Part shown: positions 1 through 8,019 of the stretch, in pieces | Layout: every line of letters begins with the position of its first letter | How positions within the stretch are numbered: the first letter of the stretch is position 1 | NCBI GenBank assembly: GCA_028687545.1 | Contig: JAQTZZ010000013.1 | Location: forward strand, 21,635-85,634 | Reading direction: 5' to 3' | Length of the DNA: 64,000 nt | Origin: Candidatus Wallbacteria bacterium | GTDB taxonomy: Bacteria > Muiribacteriota > JAQTZZ01 | The notes under the pieces: model-generated | The model's database searches: none | What the model saw: only the letters and a program-made list of their open reading frames with translations | What the model was told of the DNA's origin: nothing | Position numbers and translations under genes: made by a program

Positions 1-1
1 T

Positions 2-2287
2 GGATACCGCGTGCTGGAAATGTATCCGGCCGCTGGTGCGGAAGCCGATATCTACAGAGTCGGGAAAGACGGCCTGGATTTCATTCTGAAATTGTATCGC
101 TTCGGCAATACCCCGAATCTGGAAGCATTGAGCAAAGCCCGGGAAATCGGCGAGAAATTTCCAGACGACCTGATCCGGATTTATGAATCTGATTTCGATC
201 CGGATTTGAAGAGATACTTTGAGGTGATGGAATATGTCCGTTTCGGTTCCCTGAAAGACCTGATTGCCGAACGTTTTTTTTCAGGAGACAGGTTTAACCT
301 GCTGCTCAGGGAAATGCTCAATGGTTTGAAAATCCTTCATTCCAACAATCTGCTGCATCTTGACCTCAAACCATCCAATGTGCTGGTGCGCAGCCTGGAA
401 CCGCTGAAACTGGTCTTCACTGATTTCGGAGTTTCTTCAGTAATCGATGACGAAATTTCCCGCAAAATGACCATGAATCTGAAAGGCACTCCTCTCTATT
501 GGTCACCAGAAGCCTTTACCCAGGTGGTGGGACGCGAATCTGATTTCTGGTCCCTTGGCATTGTCCTGCTCGAGATTCTGACACTTAAGCATCCGTTTCA
601 GGGCCTGGACATGAGAAACATCATGTACACCCTGTCCACCAAAGGAGTTGAGGTGCCGGTAATTCTTGAACCGTCGCATCAATTACTGTTGAAAGGCCTG
701 CTGACCAGAAACCCCAAAAAAAGATGGGGAATCGCTGAACTTGAACGATGGCTTTCAGGTGAACTGGAAATTGATATTTTTTTCGACTACAGGTCTGAAT
801 CAAAGGAATATCAGATCCCTTTTTCATTTCAGGGGCTGGAGTTTCATTCCCTGACCGAACTGGTGCACGCCTTCATCCGTGACGAGGAATGCTGGAATTC
901 TGCCAAGCAGCTCATAGCCAAGGGATTCCTGGAAGACTGGCTAAAAAAGAACGGTGATTACGAGAACTGCGTGATCTGCGAGAAATTACGAAAGCTCGCC
1001 AAAAACGACCCGGACTTTACCCTGGTCAAGATCATGCTGGCATATCTGAAAGGTACTGGTTTCGTGTTTTACGGCAGGCTGATCACTTTTGAGAATGTGT
1101 TCCTGTTCGCAACCCGGGTGATCGCCGGGCGAGCCGGACAGGGAGAGACTGCCATTGTAAGGGCTGTCGTGACAGGAGCCCTGCATACTTATTACCTGGA
1201 TTACCTGACCGCAGTCCAGAAAGATCCTGAACAGGATGATTTCAGCCAGCTGCTTTCAGTGATGAAATTCAATCTTCCGAAGATTTCTCTTGAAGACAGC
1301 CTGACCAGCCTGTTCCGGATTTTTGATTTCTGGTGGAAACCAGGAGAGTTTTTTTTTCCTGAAAAACACACGATCAAGGAAAAGCTGTCTTTTTTAAAAA
1401 ACCATGCCGACAGCCTGCTCAAGAAAAAGGAACTGCAGCAGATACAGGAGCGGTATTTCATCCCGCTGGAACTGGCGGAAAATCTCGGCAGTCAGGATCT
1501 CCAGGAAGTGATCGATGCCCTGGAAATACTGAAAAAAATGCGTGAAGACAAGGCCCTGATTGAAAAGGACAGGATCAGCGATGAAGTATTTTCCGTGAAA
1601 GACTATCTCCAGATCGGGAAATTCTGGAAATTCAAGGTGGAAGTCCAGCTCTACCTGAAAATCGCGAGCCTCCTGCAGGCAGTGGAAAGGCCCAGATTCA
1701 AGGGGCATGAATTCCACCAGCTGCGGGAGTATCTGATGGTCCTGAGAGGCCCTGATGTGGAATGGACAAAATATGACCTGGAAGCCTTGAAAAATCTGCT
1801 GCAAGCCATCAAACCGCACCGTTATTTCAACAGTTCTGTTTTTCTGACCCTGTCCTCCGGGATTGCGCTCGCCCTGATTTTTGTGATTCTGGACTCTATC
1901 TGCCTTTACCTGCTGGGAGATATGCTGATGGGTAATTCCCTGCTGGGTTCTATGGTTCTGCTTGCGCTTGGCTGCGGATTGTTCCTTGGCACCTATTCGA
2001 CCATTGACGCATTTACCGGGGACAGGATCGCATCATTCGGCCGGGGTTTCTTCTCCGGTGTGATCGGAACTCTGGTATTGGAGTTTATGCTGAGATCGAT
2101 ACTCAGAACCATGGGGCCACTCTCGCTTCTCTGCAGCGGATTTCCGGCAGGTGCCGGACTGTATCTCCTCTGGTGCGACTATTACAGGGAACGCAGGATC
2201 AGCCGTGTCTACGAGAGTTTTTTATACAGAATCACCGCAGTAGTGAATCAGGATCTGAAATATGGGGCACAGTCCCAGGGGAAATAA
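2..2287 (+). CDS. Membrane-anchored Ser/Thr protein kinase (paralogue A), 5' end outside window
   Basis: Eukaryote-like protein kinase that would phosphorylate Ser/Thr on unknown targets at the cytoplasmic membrane. The reading frame is open to the left edge. The first residues (GYRVLEMYPAAG) align with the internal YRVLELFPAAG of paralogue B, so the GTG at position 11 is an internal valine and roughly 40 N-terminal residues are missing. Visible motifs: an atypical nucleotide loop (AAGAEADIY), lysine in ILKLY, catalytic loop HLDLKPSN, TDFG, and WSPEAF replacing APE. The HRD arginine is leucine, making it a non-RD kinase. About 400 residues of unrecognised helical sequence follow, then four hydrophobic segments near the C-terminus. 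It converges with the secreted-protein gene that follows. Kinase fold is certain; substrate unknown. Confidence 0.9.
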   Translation, partial: GYRVLEMYPAAGAEADIYRVGKDGLDFILKLYRFGNTPNLEALSKAREIGEKFPDDLIRIYESDFDPDLKRYFEVMEYVRFGSLKDLIAERFFSGDRFNLLLREMLNGLKILHSNNLLHLDLKPSNVLVRSLEPLKLVFTDFGVSSVIDDEISRKMTMNLKGTPLYWSPEAFTQVVGRESDFWSLGIVLLEILTLKHPFQGLDMRNIMYTLSTKGVEVPVILEPSHQLLLKGLLTRNPKKRWGIAELERWLSGELEIDIFFDYRSESKEYQIPFSFQGLEFHSLTELVHAFIRDEECWNSAKQLIAKGFLEDWLKKNGDYENCVICEKLRKLAKNDPDFTLVKIMLAYLKGTGFVFYGRLITFENVFLFATRVIAGRAGQGETAIVRAVVTGALHTYYLDYLTAVQKDPEQDDFSQLLSVMKFNLPKISLEDSLTSLFRIFDFWWKPGEFFFPEKHTIKEKLSFLKNHADSLLKKKELQQIQERYFIPLELAENLGSQDLQEVIDALEILKKMREDKALIEKDRISDEVFSVKDYLQIGKFWKFKVEVQLYLKIASLLQAVERPRFKGHEFHQLREYLMVLRGPDVEWTKYDLEALKNLLQAIKPHRYFNSSVFLTLSSGIALALIFVILDSICLYLLGDMLMGNSLLGSMVLLALGCGLFLGTYSTIDAFTGDRIASFGRGFFSGVIGTLVLEFMLRSILRTMGPLSLLCSGFPAGAGLYLLWCDYYRERRISRVYESFLYRITAVVNQDLKYGAQSQGK

Positions 2288-2307
2288 GAAGGCCATGCAA
2301 ATCCGGT

Positions 2308-3162
2308 TTATTTTATGCTCAGGCTGTCCAGGCTCTGCCCGTTGAGGACGCTGCTGATGGCCTCCCGCACTTCATCCCGCACAGGTTGAATTTCTTCATT
2401 CAGGTTCGCTCCCAGGTATTTCAGGATGCAGGAGTCGATTTTCAGTTCAGGCAGGTTGTGGGCTGTGGCGAGCTGTGAGAAGTGTTCTCCGACTATTTCC
2501 TTCAGCGAAGCATAGTCCTCATACAGATTTTCCAGAGTGCGGTCAAAGTTGCCGGCTCTGATCAGTGATTTTTCCGCCTGTGCGATGCAGGAAAGCTCAG
2601 CCATTGTATAGACGAGCCTGGCTGTGTCGTCGTTGTCTTTGCCTGTGCTGAGTTTCTTCTTGAGTTTTTCTGCTTCCTGAGCTGTAAGCAGTTTCCGCTT
2701 CACCGCGCTGTCAATGCCGCTCAGAATGCGTTTTTTGATTCTGTCTTTTTTCTGCTGGGAAACAGTAGTGGGCAGATTCAGGTAACGCTGGATCCTTCTG
2801 ACATAGAAGTTGTACGCGAATTTTCCGCGGTCCTGAGTGCATTTGGCGAGAGTATCAATCGATGGATCAATCTGAGGATCAGGTTCTGTCAGTTCGAAGC
2901 CCAGCCCTTTGGCTTTGATCTGGGCTGTCAGTTTGGCTGCCTCGTCCTTGGTAAGGATTCCGGCTTTCACTCCTTCATTGATCGCTGTGATCAGGGCATT
3001 TTTCAGCTCTGCCTTGACCTGGGCCGGAGTACCAGCAGGCAGGTTGTTGTAATTGTCGACCATGGTCTGGTAGACCTGGACTGCCGTCGTATCTCTGGTG
3101 TCTGCATAAAGGATGCCTGTCAGAAGGATGAATATTGTGAGAATCAAAATTGAATTTTTCAT
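2308..3162 (-). CDS. Secreted protein of unknown function
   Basis: A 284-residue protein with a clear Sec signal peptide: Lys at residue 2, hydrophobic stretch ILILTIFILLTGI, and likely cleavage after LYA. The mature part is rich in Lys, Ala, Glu and Leu and contains two related segments, LITAINEGVKAGILTKDEAAKLTAQIK and LSGIDSAVKRKLLTAQEAEKLKKKL in shortened view: each is an AIxxGVKxGxLTxxEAxxL-type helical unit, so an internal duplication is likely. The start is supported by a G-rich ribosome binding site (GAGGGGGG) just upstream and by a near-consensus promoter at 3199-3226. It lies divergently from kinase B and converges on kinase A. No family recognised; probably periplasmic or surface-exposed. 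Confidence 0.8.
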   Translation of the reverse strand: MKNSILILTIFILLTGILYADTRDTTAVQVYQTMVDNYNNLPAGTPAQVKAELKNALITAINEGVKAGILTKDEAAKLTAQIKAKGLGFELTEPDPQIDPSIDTLAKCTQDRGKFAYNFYVRRIQRYLNLPTTVSQQKKDRIKKRILSGIDSAVKRKLLTAQEAEKLKKKLSTGKDNDDTARLVYTMAELSCIAQAEKSLIRAGNFDRTLENLYEDYASLKEIVGEHFSQLATAHNLPELKIDSCILKYLGANLNEEIQPVRDEVREAISSVLNGQSLDSLSIK

Positions 3163-3198
3163 ACGGACCCCCCTCGATACTGTATACCTTATATTTTA

Positions 3199-3226
3199 AT
3201 TATATTTGGAAAATGACCTTTGTCAA
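3199..3226 (-). promoter_or_regulatory. Sigma-70-type promoter for the secreted-protein gene
   Basis: Read on the minus strand, TTGACA (3226-3221) and TATAAT (3204-3199) are separated by 16 bases. Both hexamers match the consensus exactly. The expected start point leaves a leader of roughly 30 bases containing the G-rich ribosome binding site of the gene starting at 3162. Confidence 0.75.
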
Positions 3227-3278
3227 TTTCAGAATAATTTTTCACCTGAAAATGGGTCGTCCGATTTTAAAGACAAAA

Positions 3279-3307
3279 TTTACAAAACCGTTAAAGACGG
3301 GTAAAAT
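3279..3307 (+). promoter_or_regulatory. Likely promoter of kinase B, giving a near-leaderless mRNA
   Basis: TTTACA (3279-3284) and TAAAAT (3302-3307) have a 17-base spacer. The kinase ATG lies at 3320, only 12 bases beyond the -10 element, and no Shine-Dalgarno sequence precedes it. The message would therefore have a leader of only about 5-7 bases. Confidence 0.5.
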
Positions 3308-3319
3308 GCTGCCAGTCAA

Positions 3320-5710
3320 ATGAACAACCTTCACAATCAATCGGGAAAAAATGGTATCAACGATCAGACAGTCTACGAATCAGACGCTACAATTTCCGAA
3401 TCCCTGGATGCTTTGCACCCTGAGAGTTTAAGCCAGTTCCGCTCTTACCGGGTTCTGGAGCTTTTTCCTGCAGCCGGAGCAGAAGCAGACATCTACAAGA
3501 TCTCAAAAGATGGCCGGATCTACATTCTCAAACTATACAGATATGGCAGCAACCCTAATCTCGAAGCCCTGAAAAAAGTAAAAGAAATAGGGGAAAAATT
3601 CCCCGGAGATGTGGTCAGGATTTATGAATCCGATTTTACCGAGGATTTGAAGAGATATTTCGAGGTAATGGAGTATGTAGAATATGGTTCCCTAAGGGAC
3701 CTTCTGGCTGATAAAAATTACATGTCAGGGAACAGATTGAAAGATATACTCGCTGAGATCTTGAAAGGGTTGAAAACCCTGCATGCCAACAATCTGATCC
3801 ACCTGGATCTCAAACCTTCCAATGTGCTGGTGAGAAGCCGCGACCCGCTGGACCTGGTGTTCACTGATTTCGGGGTTTCTTCAGTGATTGACGATGAAGT
3901 TTCCAGGAAAATGACTCTTGGCCTGACTGGAACTCCAGCCTACTGGTCTCCTGAAGCCTTCACCCAGATTATTGGAAGGGAGTCTGATTTCTGGTCCCTG
4001 GGAATGATCATTCTGGAGCATTTAAGCGGCTGCCACCCTTTCCAGGGGCAGGACATGAGGAATATCATGTACAGATTATCCACCAAAGGAGTGGAAATCC
4101 CTGCAGGGATCGATGGGTCCTGGCGCTTGCTGCTGAGCGGCCTGCTGACCAGAAATCCCAGGAAAAGGTGGGGATTCGAGCAGGTCCGGAAATGGCTGGC
4201 AGGAGAGCGGGAAATTCCGACTCATTTCGATTTCCTGCCTGAAACGAGGAAATATCAAAAGCCATTTTCCTTCCGCGGCGAGGATGTGTTTTCGCTGGAA
4301 GAACTGCTTCATTCAGTGATCCGCAACGAAGATCATTGGGAAGTAGGCCGTACTGCTCTGGGAAAAGGATTTATCGAAGAATGGCTCAGGATAAACCGGG
4401 ATTATGATAATAACCTGATTGTGGAAAAATTACGCAAACTCGCAGGATCTGACATTGATTTCGCCCTGGTCAAGCTTGTACTTGCCTATCTGAAAGGCAA
4501 TGGATTCGTATATTACGGCAAACTGATAACTTTTGAGAATGTTTTCCTTTTCACTTCCAGAGTGGCTGCCAGAAAGAATACCCAGGGAGAGGCCTGCATA
4601 GTCCGGGCAGTGATCAGTGGAGCATTGCTCGTTTATTACAGAGATTATCTCCTGTCCATTCAGAAAGACCCTGACAAGGATGAATTTCATCAGCTGCTCG
4701 AAGTGATGAAGTATAATCTGCCGAGAGTTTCATTTGACGAGAGCCTGATCAGTCTGTTCAGAATTTTTGACTTCTGGTGGAAACCCGGGGAATTTTATTT
4801 TCCTGAAAACTGCACTGTACGCGAGAAGGTTTTCTTCATAAAAAACCATGCGGACTGTCTGTTGAAAAAGAGGGAACTTCAAGAGATCAAAAAAAAATTT
4901 GCCGTTCCTGAGGAACTTGAGGAGAATCTTCTCAGCCGGGAGATTGAGACTGTGATCGATTCTCTGCTGATCATGAAAAAAATCAGAGAAAACAATGCCC
5001 TGATTGAGAAAGATAATATTCCTGAGGTTTTTTCCGTCAAGGAATATCTGGAAATCGGCAGGATCTGGAAGAACAAGGTCGATCTGTCTTTGTATCTGAA
5101 ACTGCCTGATTTGATAAAAGCCCTGGAGTCCCCCAGATATCAGAATTATGAGATAGGAAAGCTCAGGGAATATCTTCAGATCCTGAAAAGCCTGGATACT
5201 GAATGGAAACCCTTTGACAAGGAAATAATCCGGGAAGTTTTGAAAGCAGGTGTGATCCCTTATTCCTGCCGGAATAAGGCGATCTTTTCAATCCTGTTCG
5301 GGATAGCCTTCTGGTTGATTTCTTCAATCGTTTTTATTTTTTTAGCTGCATTTGTCTCCCTTGTTTCCAATCAGATGCCTTTCTCAGAGAGCACTTTGAA
5401 TCTTCCTGCCCTGGCTGTCGGCCTCTGGGCAGGAACATATTTTGCGATCGACTCATACAACGGGGAGCGCGTAATTCCTTTCTGCAAGGGATTCCTGATC
5501 GGTACTATCTGCACCTTGCTGATTGAGTACTCAGTCCAGTGGCTTGTCGGGAGCGGAGACAGCCTGGCCATTCTCGGGTGTGCCGAATTCAGCCTGGGCT
5601 TCATCTTCTACTTTTTCTGGCGGGAATACCATCTTGAAACCAGATACAAGCATGTGTATGAGCGTAATCTTTATCGGATCCTGGAGATCGTCAACTTTAC
5701 CATCCATTGA
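3320..5710 (+). CDS. Membrane-anchored Ser/Thr protein kinase (paralogue B)
   Basis: Full-length 796-residue paralogue of the kinases at 2-2287 and 16049-18469. The kinase domain spans about residues 45-300: lysine K71, catalytic loop H161-L-D163-L-K165...N168 (non-RD), D183-F-G185, and GTPAYWSPEA at 204-213. A conserved middle region (about 300-650) of unknown fold follows. About four membrane-spanning segments lie between residues 655 and 775, with a short charged C-terminal tail. The N-terminal 45 residues are polar and contain spaced threonines (QTVYESDATISES), resembling FHA-binding phospho-threonine sites; this is inference. The ATG lacks a ribosome binding site. The two secretins follow 56 bases downstream, suggesting a functional link between kinase signalling and an outer-membrane pore. 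Confidence 0.92.
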   Translation: MNNLHNQSGKNGINDQTVYESDATISESLDALHPESLSQFRSYRVLELFPAAGAEADIYKISKDGRIYILKLYRYGSNPNLEALKKVKEIGEKFPGDVVRIYESDFTEDLKRYFEVMEYVEYGSLRDLLADKNYMSGNRLKDILAEILKGLKTLHANNLIHLDLKPSNVLVRSRDPLDLVFTDFGVSSVIDDEVSRKMTLGLTGTPAYWSPEAFTQIIGRESDFWSLGMIILEHLSGCHPFQGQDMRNIMYRLSTKGVEIPAGIDGSWRLLLSGLLTRNPRKRWGFEQVRKWLAGEREIPTHFDFLPETRKYQKPFSFRGEDVFSLEELLHSVIRNEDHWEVGRTALGKGFIEEWLRINRDYDNNLIVEKLRKLAGSDIDFALVKLVLAYLKGNGFVYYGKLITFENVFLFTSRVAARKNTQGEACIVRAVISGALLVYYRDYLLSIQKDPDKDEFHQLLEVMKYNLPRVSFDESLISLFRIFDFWWKPGEFYFPENCTVREKVFFIKNHADCLLKKRELQEIKKKFAVPEELEENLLSREIETVIDSLLIMKKIRENNALIEKDNIPEVFSVKEYLEIGRIWKNKVDLSLYLKLPDLIKALESPRYQNYEIGKLREYLQILKSLDTEWKPFDKEIIREVLKAGVIPYSCRNKAIFSILFGIAFWLISSIVFIFLAAFVSLVSNQMPFSESTLNLPALAVGLWAGTYFAIDSYNGERVIPFCKGFLIGTICTLLIEYSVQWLVGSGDSLAILGCAEFSLGFIFYFFWREYHLETRYKHVYERNLYRILEIVNFTIH

Positions 5711-5718
5711 TACCATAC

Positions 5719-5744
5719 AGGCGGTTATTTATTGCATAACGCCT
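5719..5744 (+). terminator. Hairpin between kinase B and secretin 1 (possible attenuator or terminator)
   Basis: AGGCGGTTAT (5719-5728) can pair with ATAACGCCT (5736-5744), leaving one bulged G and a 7-base loop. A short T-rich run (TTCCTT) follows. The T tract is weak, so partial termination or mRNA processing is as likely as full termination. Confidence 0.35.
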
Positions 5745-5766
5745 TTCCTTGTGATTGAATATTGGC

Positions 5767-8019
5767 ATGAAGATAAGGCAATTTTTCAGCTTTTCAGTGA
5801 TCTGGATTCTGACTGCGGTTTTAATCACTTTGTCTGCAGCTTCCTCTGAGGAAAACAAGAAGTTTCCCATTCTTTACACAGGCAAGCTTCCTGATCATCA
5901 AAAGATCGTGGCCAGGACCGAAATTGATACCCATTACCTGCAGGAGCGGGTTGCAGACCTGCTGAAGGACCAGAAAATCGGCGAGAACGACTACCAGCTC
6001 CAGCTTTTCTCCGAATCAGGGGATCTGGTAATCCGTGCCGGGAATGAAAAGATCAGGGACCAGGTTCTCGAGATTCTCAGAAACGTGGAAAAGTATTATT
6101 ACACTGTCATCCAGACCAAAACCATTGCGCTCCATTATGCCAATGCAGTGGAACTGGCAGAACTTCTCAGCAATATTTACAACCCCAAAACTTACATACA
6201 GCAGGATGACGGCCAGTTCTTCGTCAAACGTGACCCCTCAGGGATCGACATCTCGCCTGACAACCGGACCAACTCGATCGTGGTGACTGCTCCGCTCAAT
6301 CTGATTAATAACCTCCAGGAGACTGTCGCTTCCCTGGATCGACATACCACACAGGTGTTGATCAAGGTTCTGATCGCGGAAGTCTCACTTGACGAGAATA
6401 ACCAGTTCGGGGTGGAATGGAATTTCACTGATGGCACATTTCTGGGGAATGACGCCAGCAAGGGCAAATCAGTGGTCGATTTTGGCTATCAGTCCCAGAC
6501 CAGCCAGGATGACCTGCTGGGATTAAAGTACAGCGTGCTTTCCGCTGACAGGCTGAAAGCCTTGCTGCAGATGCTTAAAACCACCAGCAAGATCGATGTT
6601 CTCTCCTCTCCGCAGCTTGTGACCTCAGACAACAGCCACGGTTATTTTCAGGAGTCTGTCCGGATCCCGGTGCTCAAAACCACAGCTACAGCGACAGGAG
6701 TGATCAGCACTTCAGTCGAGTACCAGGAAATCGGAATCAAGCTGGAAGTCACACCCAAGATCAATGTCGACGATTACATCAAGCTCGACGTGGAGCAGAC
6801 GATCCAGAATATTCTCGAATCAGCCACTGTGCAGAATGCACCTACTTTTTCCAACCGCGTTGTCCATACCAGTGTACTGGCTAAAGACGGCAATACAGTA
6901 ATCATCGGAGGCATGCTTAAGAATAATGAGTCTGTGACCCGCAGGAAGGTCCCTGTTCTCGGGGACGCTCCCCTGATCAAAAATGCTTTCCGCAGGAACT
7001 TCAAGACTTCCCAGAAGACAGAGCTGATGGTTTTCATCACTCCCAAGATCATCAGGACGGATAAGACAATCCAGGAAACAGTAGCAGATTTGAATGCCCC
7101 CAGACTGAAAGAAAAACTGGAGAATTCTTCCAGGGATTACTTTGCACTGAGGGAAGAGGCGGGCAGCAAAGAGATCAAGGTCACTGACGTGGGGGAAGAC
7201 AGGGTCGTGATCAATGCAGGAAAGGCCGACAATGTCGGGAACAAGGACGAATTCATTCTGGTGCGGCCCAGCAAGGAATATTACCATCCCCAGACCAACC
7301 AGTTGATCGCTGTTGACGAGCTGGAAATCGGCAGGATCAGGATCGAAACCGTCAGTGATAAGACATCGATCTGCAACATCCTCTATCTGAACAAGGACGA
7401 GAAAGTGCAGCCTGGCGATCTGGTCAGGCCCTCGGCAGGCATGGATTTCGACAGTTTCAAGATGATTTCCACTGATTTTTCACTGAAATTCCTGGCAGAC
7501 AGGCTGCAATGCGGGATAATTTGCGAAGTGCAGAACAGTACCAATTCTCCGCAGATCAAGACGGAATTTCCCTGGAAAACCAATGAAGTGCAGTTTTCGA
7601 TAAAATCCGGAGAGGTTTTTGCCCCTCTCAAATCAGTCTGGAAAGGAGACAGGTACGAAATCTTCTTCGACAATGTGGTCGAGCCCTTGGAAATTATCAA
7701 CCTGAAAGTCACTTATTCCCTGCCTATGGACGAGACTGAAGTACTCAATGAGCAGATTAACAATTCCGAAGCTTATGCCAGGTTCCATTCTTTTGTCGGA
7801 GGCAGTACGGGAAATTACCAGCTTTCGATTTCAGCCTGGTTCAGGGGACGCCTGATACTTAGAAATTTCGATATTCCTCCGGCAGTGATCGACAATCCTG
7901 ACGGAAGCTGCACTCTTGTCTGGACCCATCTGGGGTCGGTCCAGTCAGTGGAAGGACAGTTCAGATACGCTGAACCTGAAAAGCTGCTCAAAGCTCTGAA
8001 ACAGGTAAAAAAACCTTGA
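5767..8019 (+). CDS. Secretin-family outer membrane channel, copy 1
   Basis: Secretin that would form a multimeric gated channel in the outer membrane, as in GspD/PilQ proteins. ATG at 5767 (MKIRQFFSF) starts a good signal peptide ending near SAASSEE; a TTG four codons upstream (5755) is possible, and neither has a strong ribosome binding site. Order: an N-terminal domain to about residue 115, an N1-like segment (TIALHYANAVELAELL), the secretin beta domain (about 190-450) with SPQLVTSDN, the VEQTIQNI segment, VPVLGDAPLIKNAFR, and ELMVFITPKII. About 270 further residues follow: an FlgT/CsgG-like small domain (VVINAGKADNVGNKDEF, GRIRIETV) and a beta-rich tail. No other type II/III secretion gene is adjacent. 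The stop overlaps the TTG start of copy 2. Confidence 0.9.
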   Translation: MKIRQFFSFSVIWILTAVLITLSAASSEENKKFPILYTGKLPDHQKIVARTEIDTHYLQERVADLLKDQKIGENDYQLQLFSESGDLVIRAGNEKIRDQVLEILRNVEKYYYTVIQTKTIALHYANAVELAELLSNIYNPKTYIQQDDGQFFVKRDPSGIDISPDNRTNSIVVTAPLNLINNLQETVASLDRHTTQVLIKVLIAEVSLDENNQFGVEWNFTDGTFLGNDASKGKSVVDFGYQSQTSQDDLLGLKYSVLSADRLKALLQMLKTTSKIDVLSSPQLVTSDNSHGYFQESVRIPVLKTTATATGVISTSVEYQEIGIKLEVTPKINVDDYIKLDVEQTIQNILESATVQNAPTFSNRVVHTSVLAKDGNTVIIGGMLKNNESVTRRKVPVLGDAPLIKNAFRRNFKTSQKTELMVFITPKIIRTDKTIQETVADLNAPRLKEKLENSSRDYFALREEAGSKEIKVTDVGEDRVVINAGKADNVGNKDEFILVRPSKEYYHPQTNQLIAVDELEIGRIRIETVSDKTSICNILYLNKDEKVQPGDLVRPSAGMDFDSFKMISTDFSLKFLADRLQCGIICEVQNSTNSPQIKTEFPWKTNEVQFSIKSGEVFAPLKSVWKGDRYEIFFDNVVEPLEIINLKVTYSLPMDETEVLNEQINNSEAYARFHSFVGGSTGNYQLSISAWFRGRLILRNFDIPPAVIDNPDGSCTLVWTHLGSVQSVEGQFRYAEPEKLLKALKQVKKP

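Noticed and set aside
11-13. GTG as the start of kinase A
   Set aside because: The frame is open to the left edge and aligns with the internal region of the paralogue; this Val is internal.
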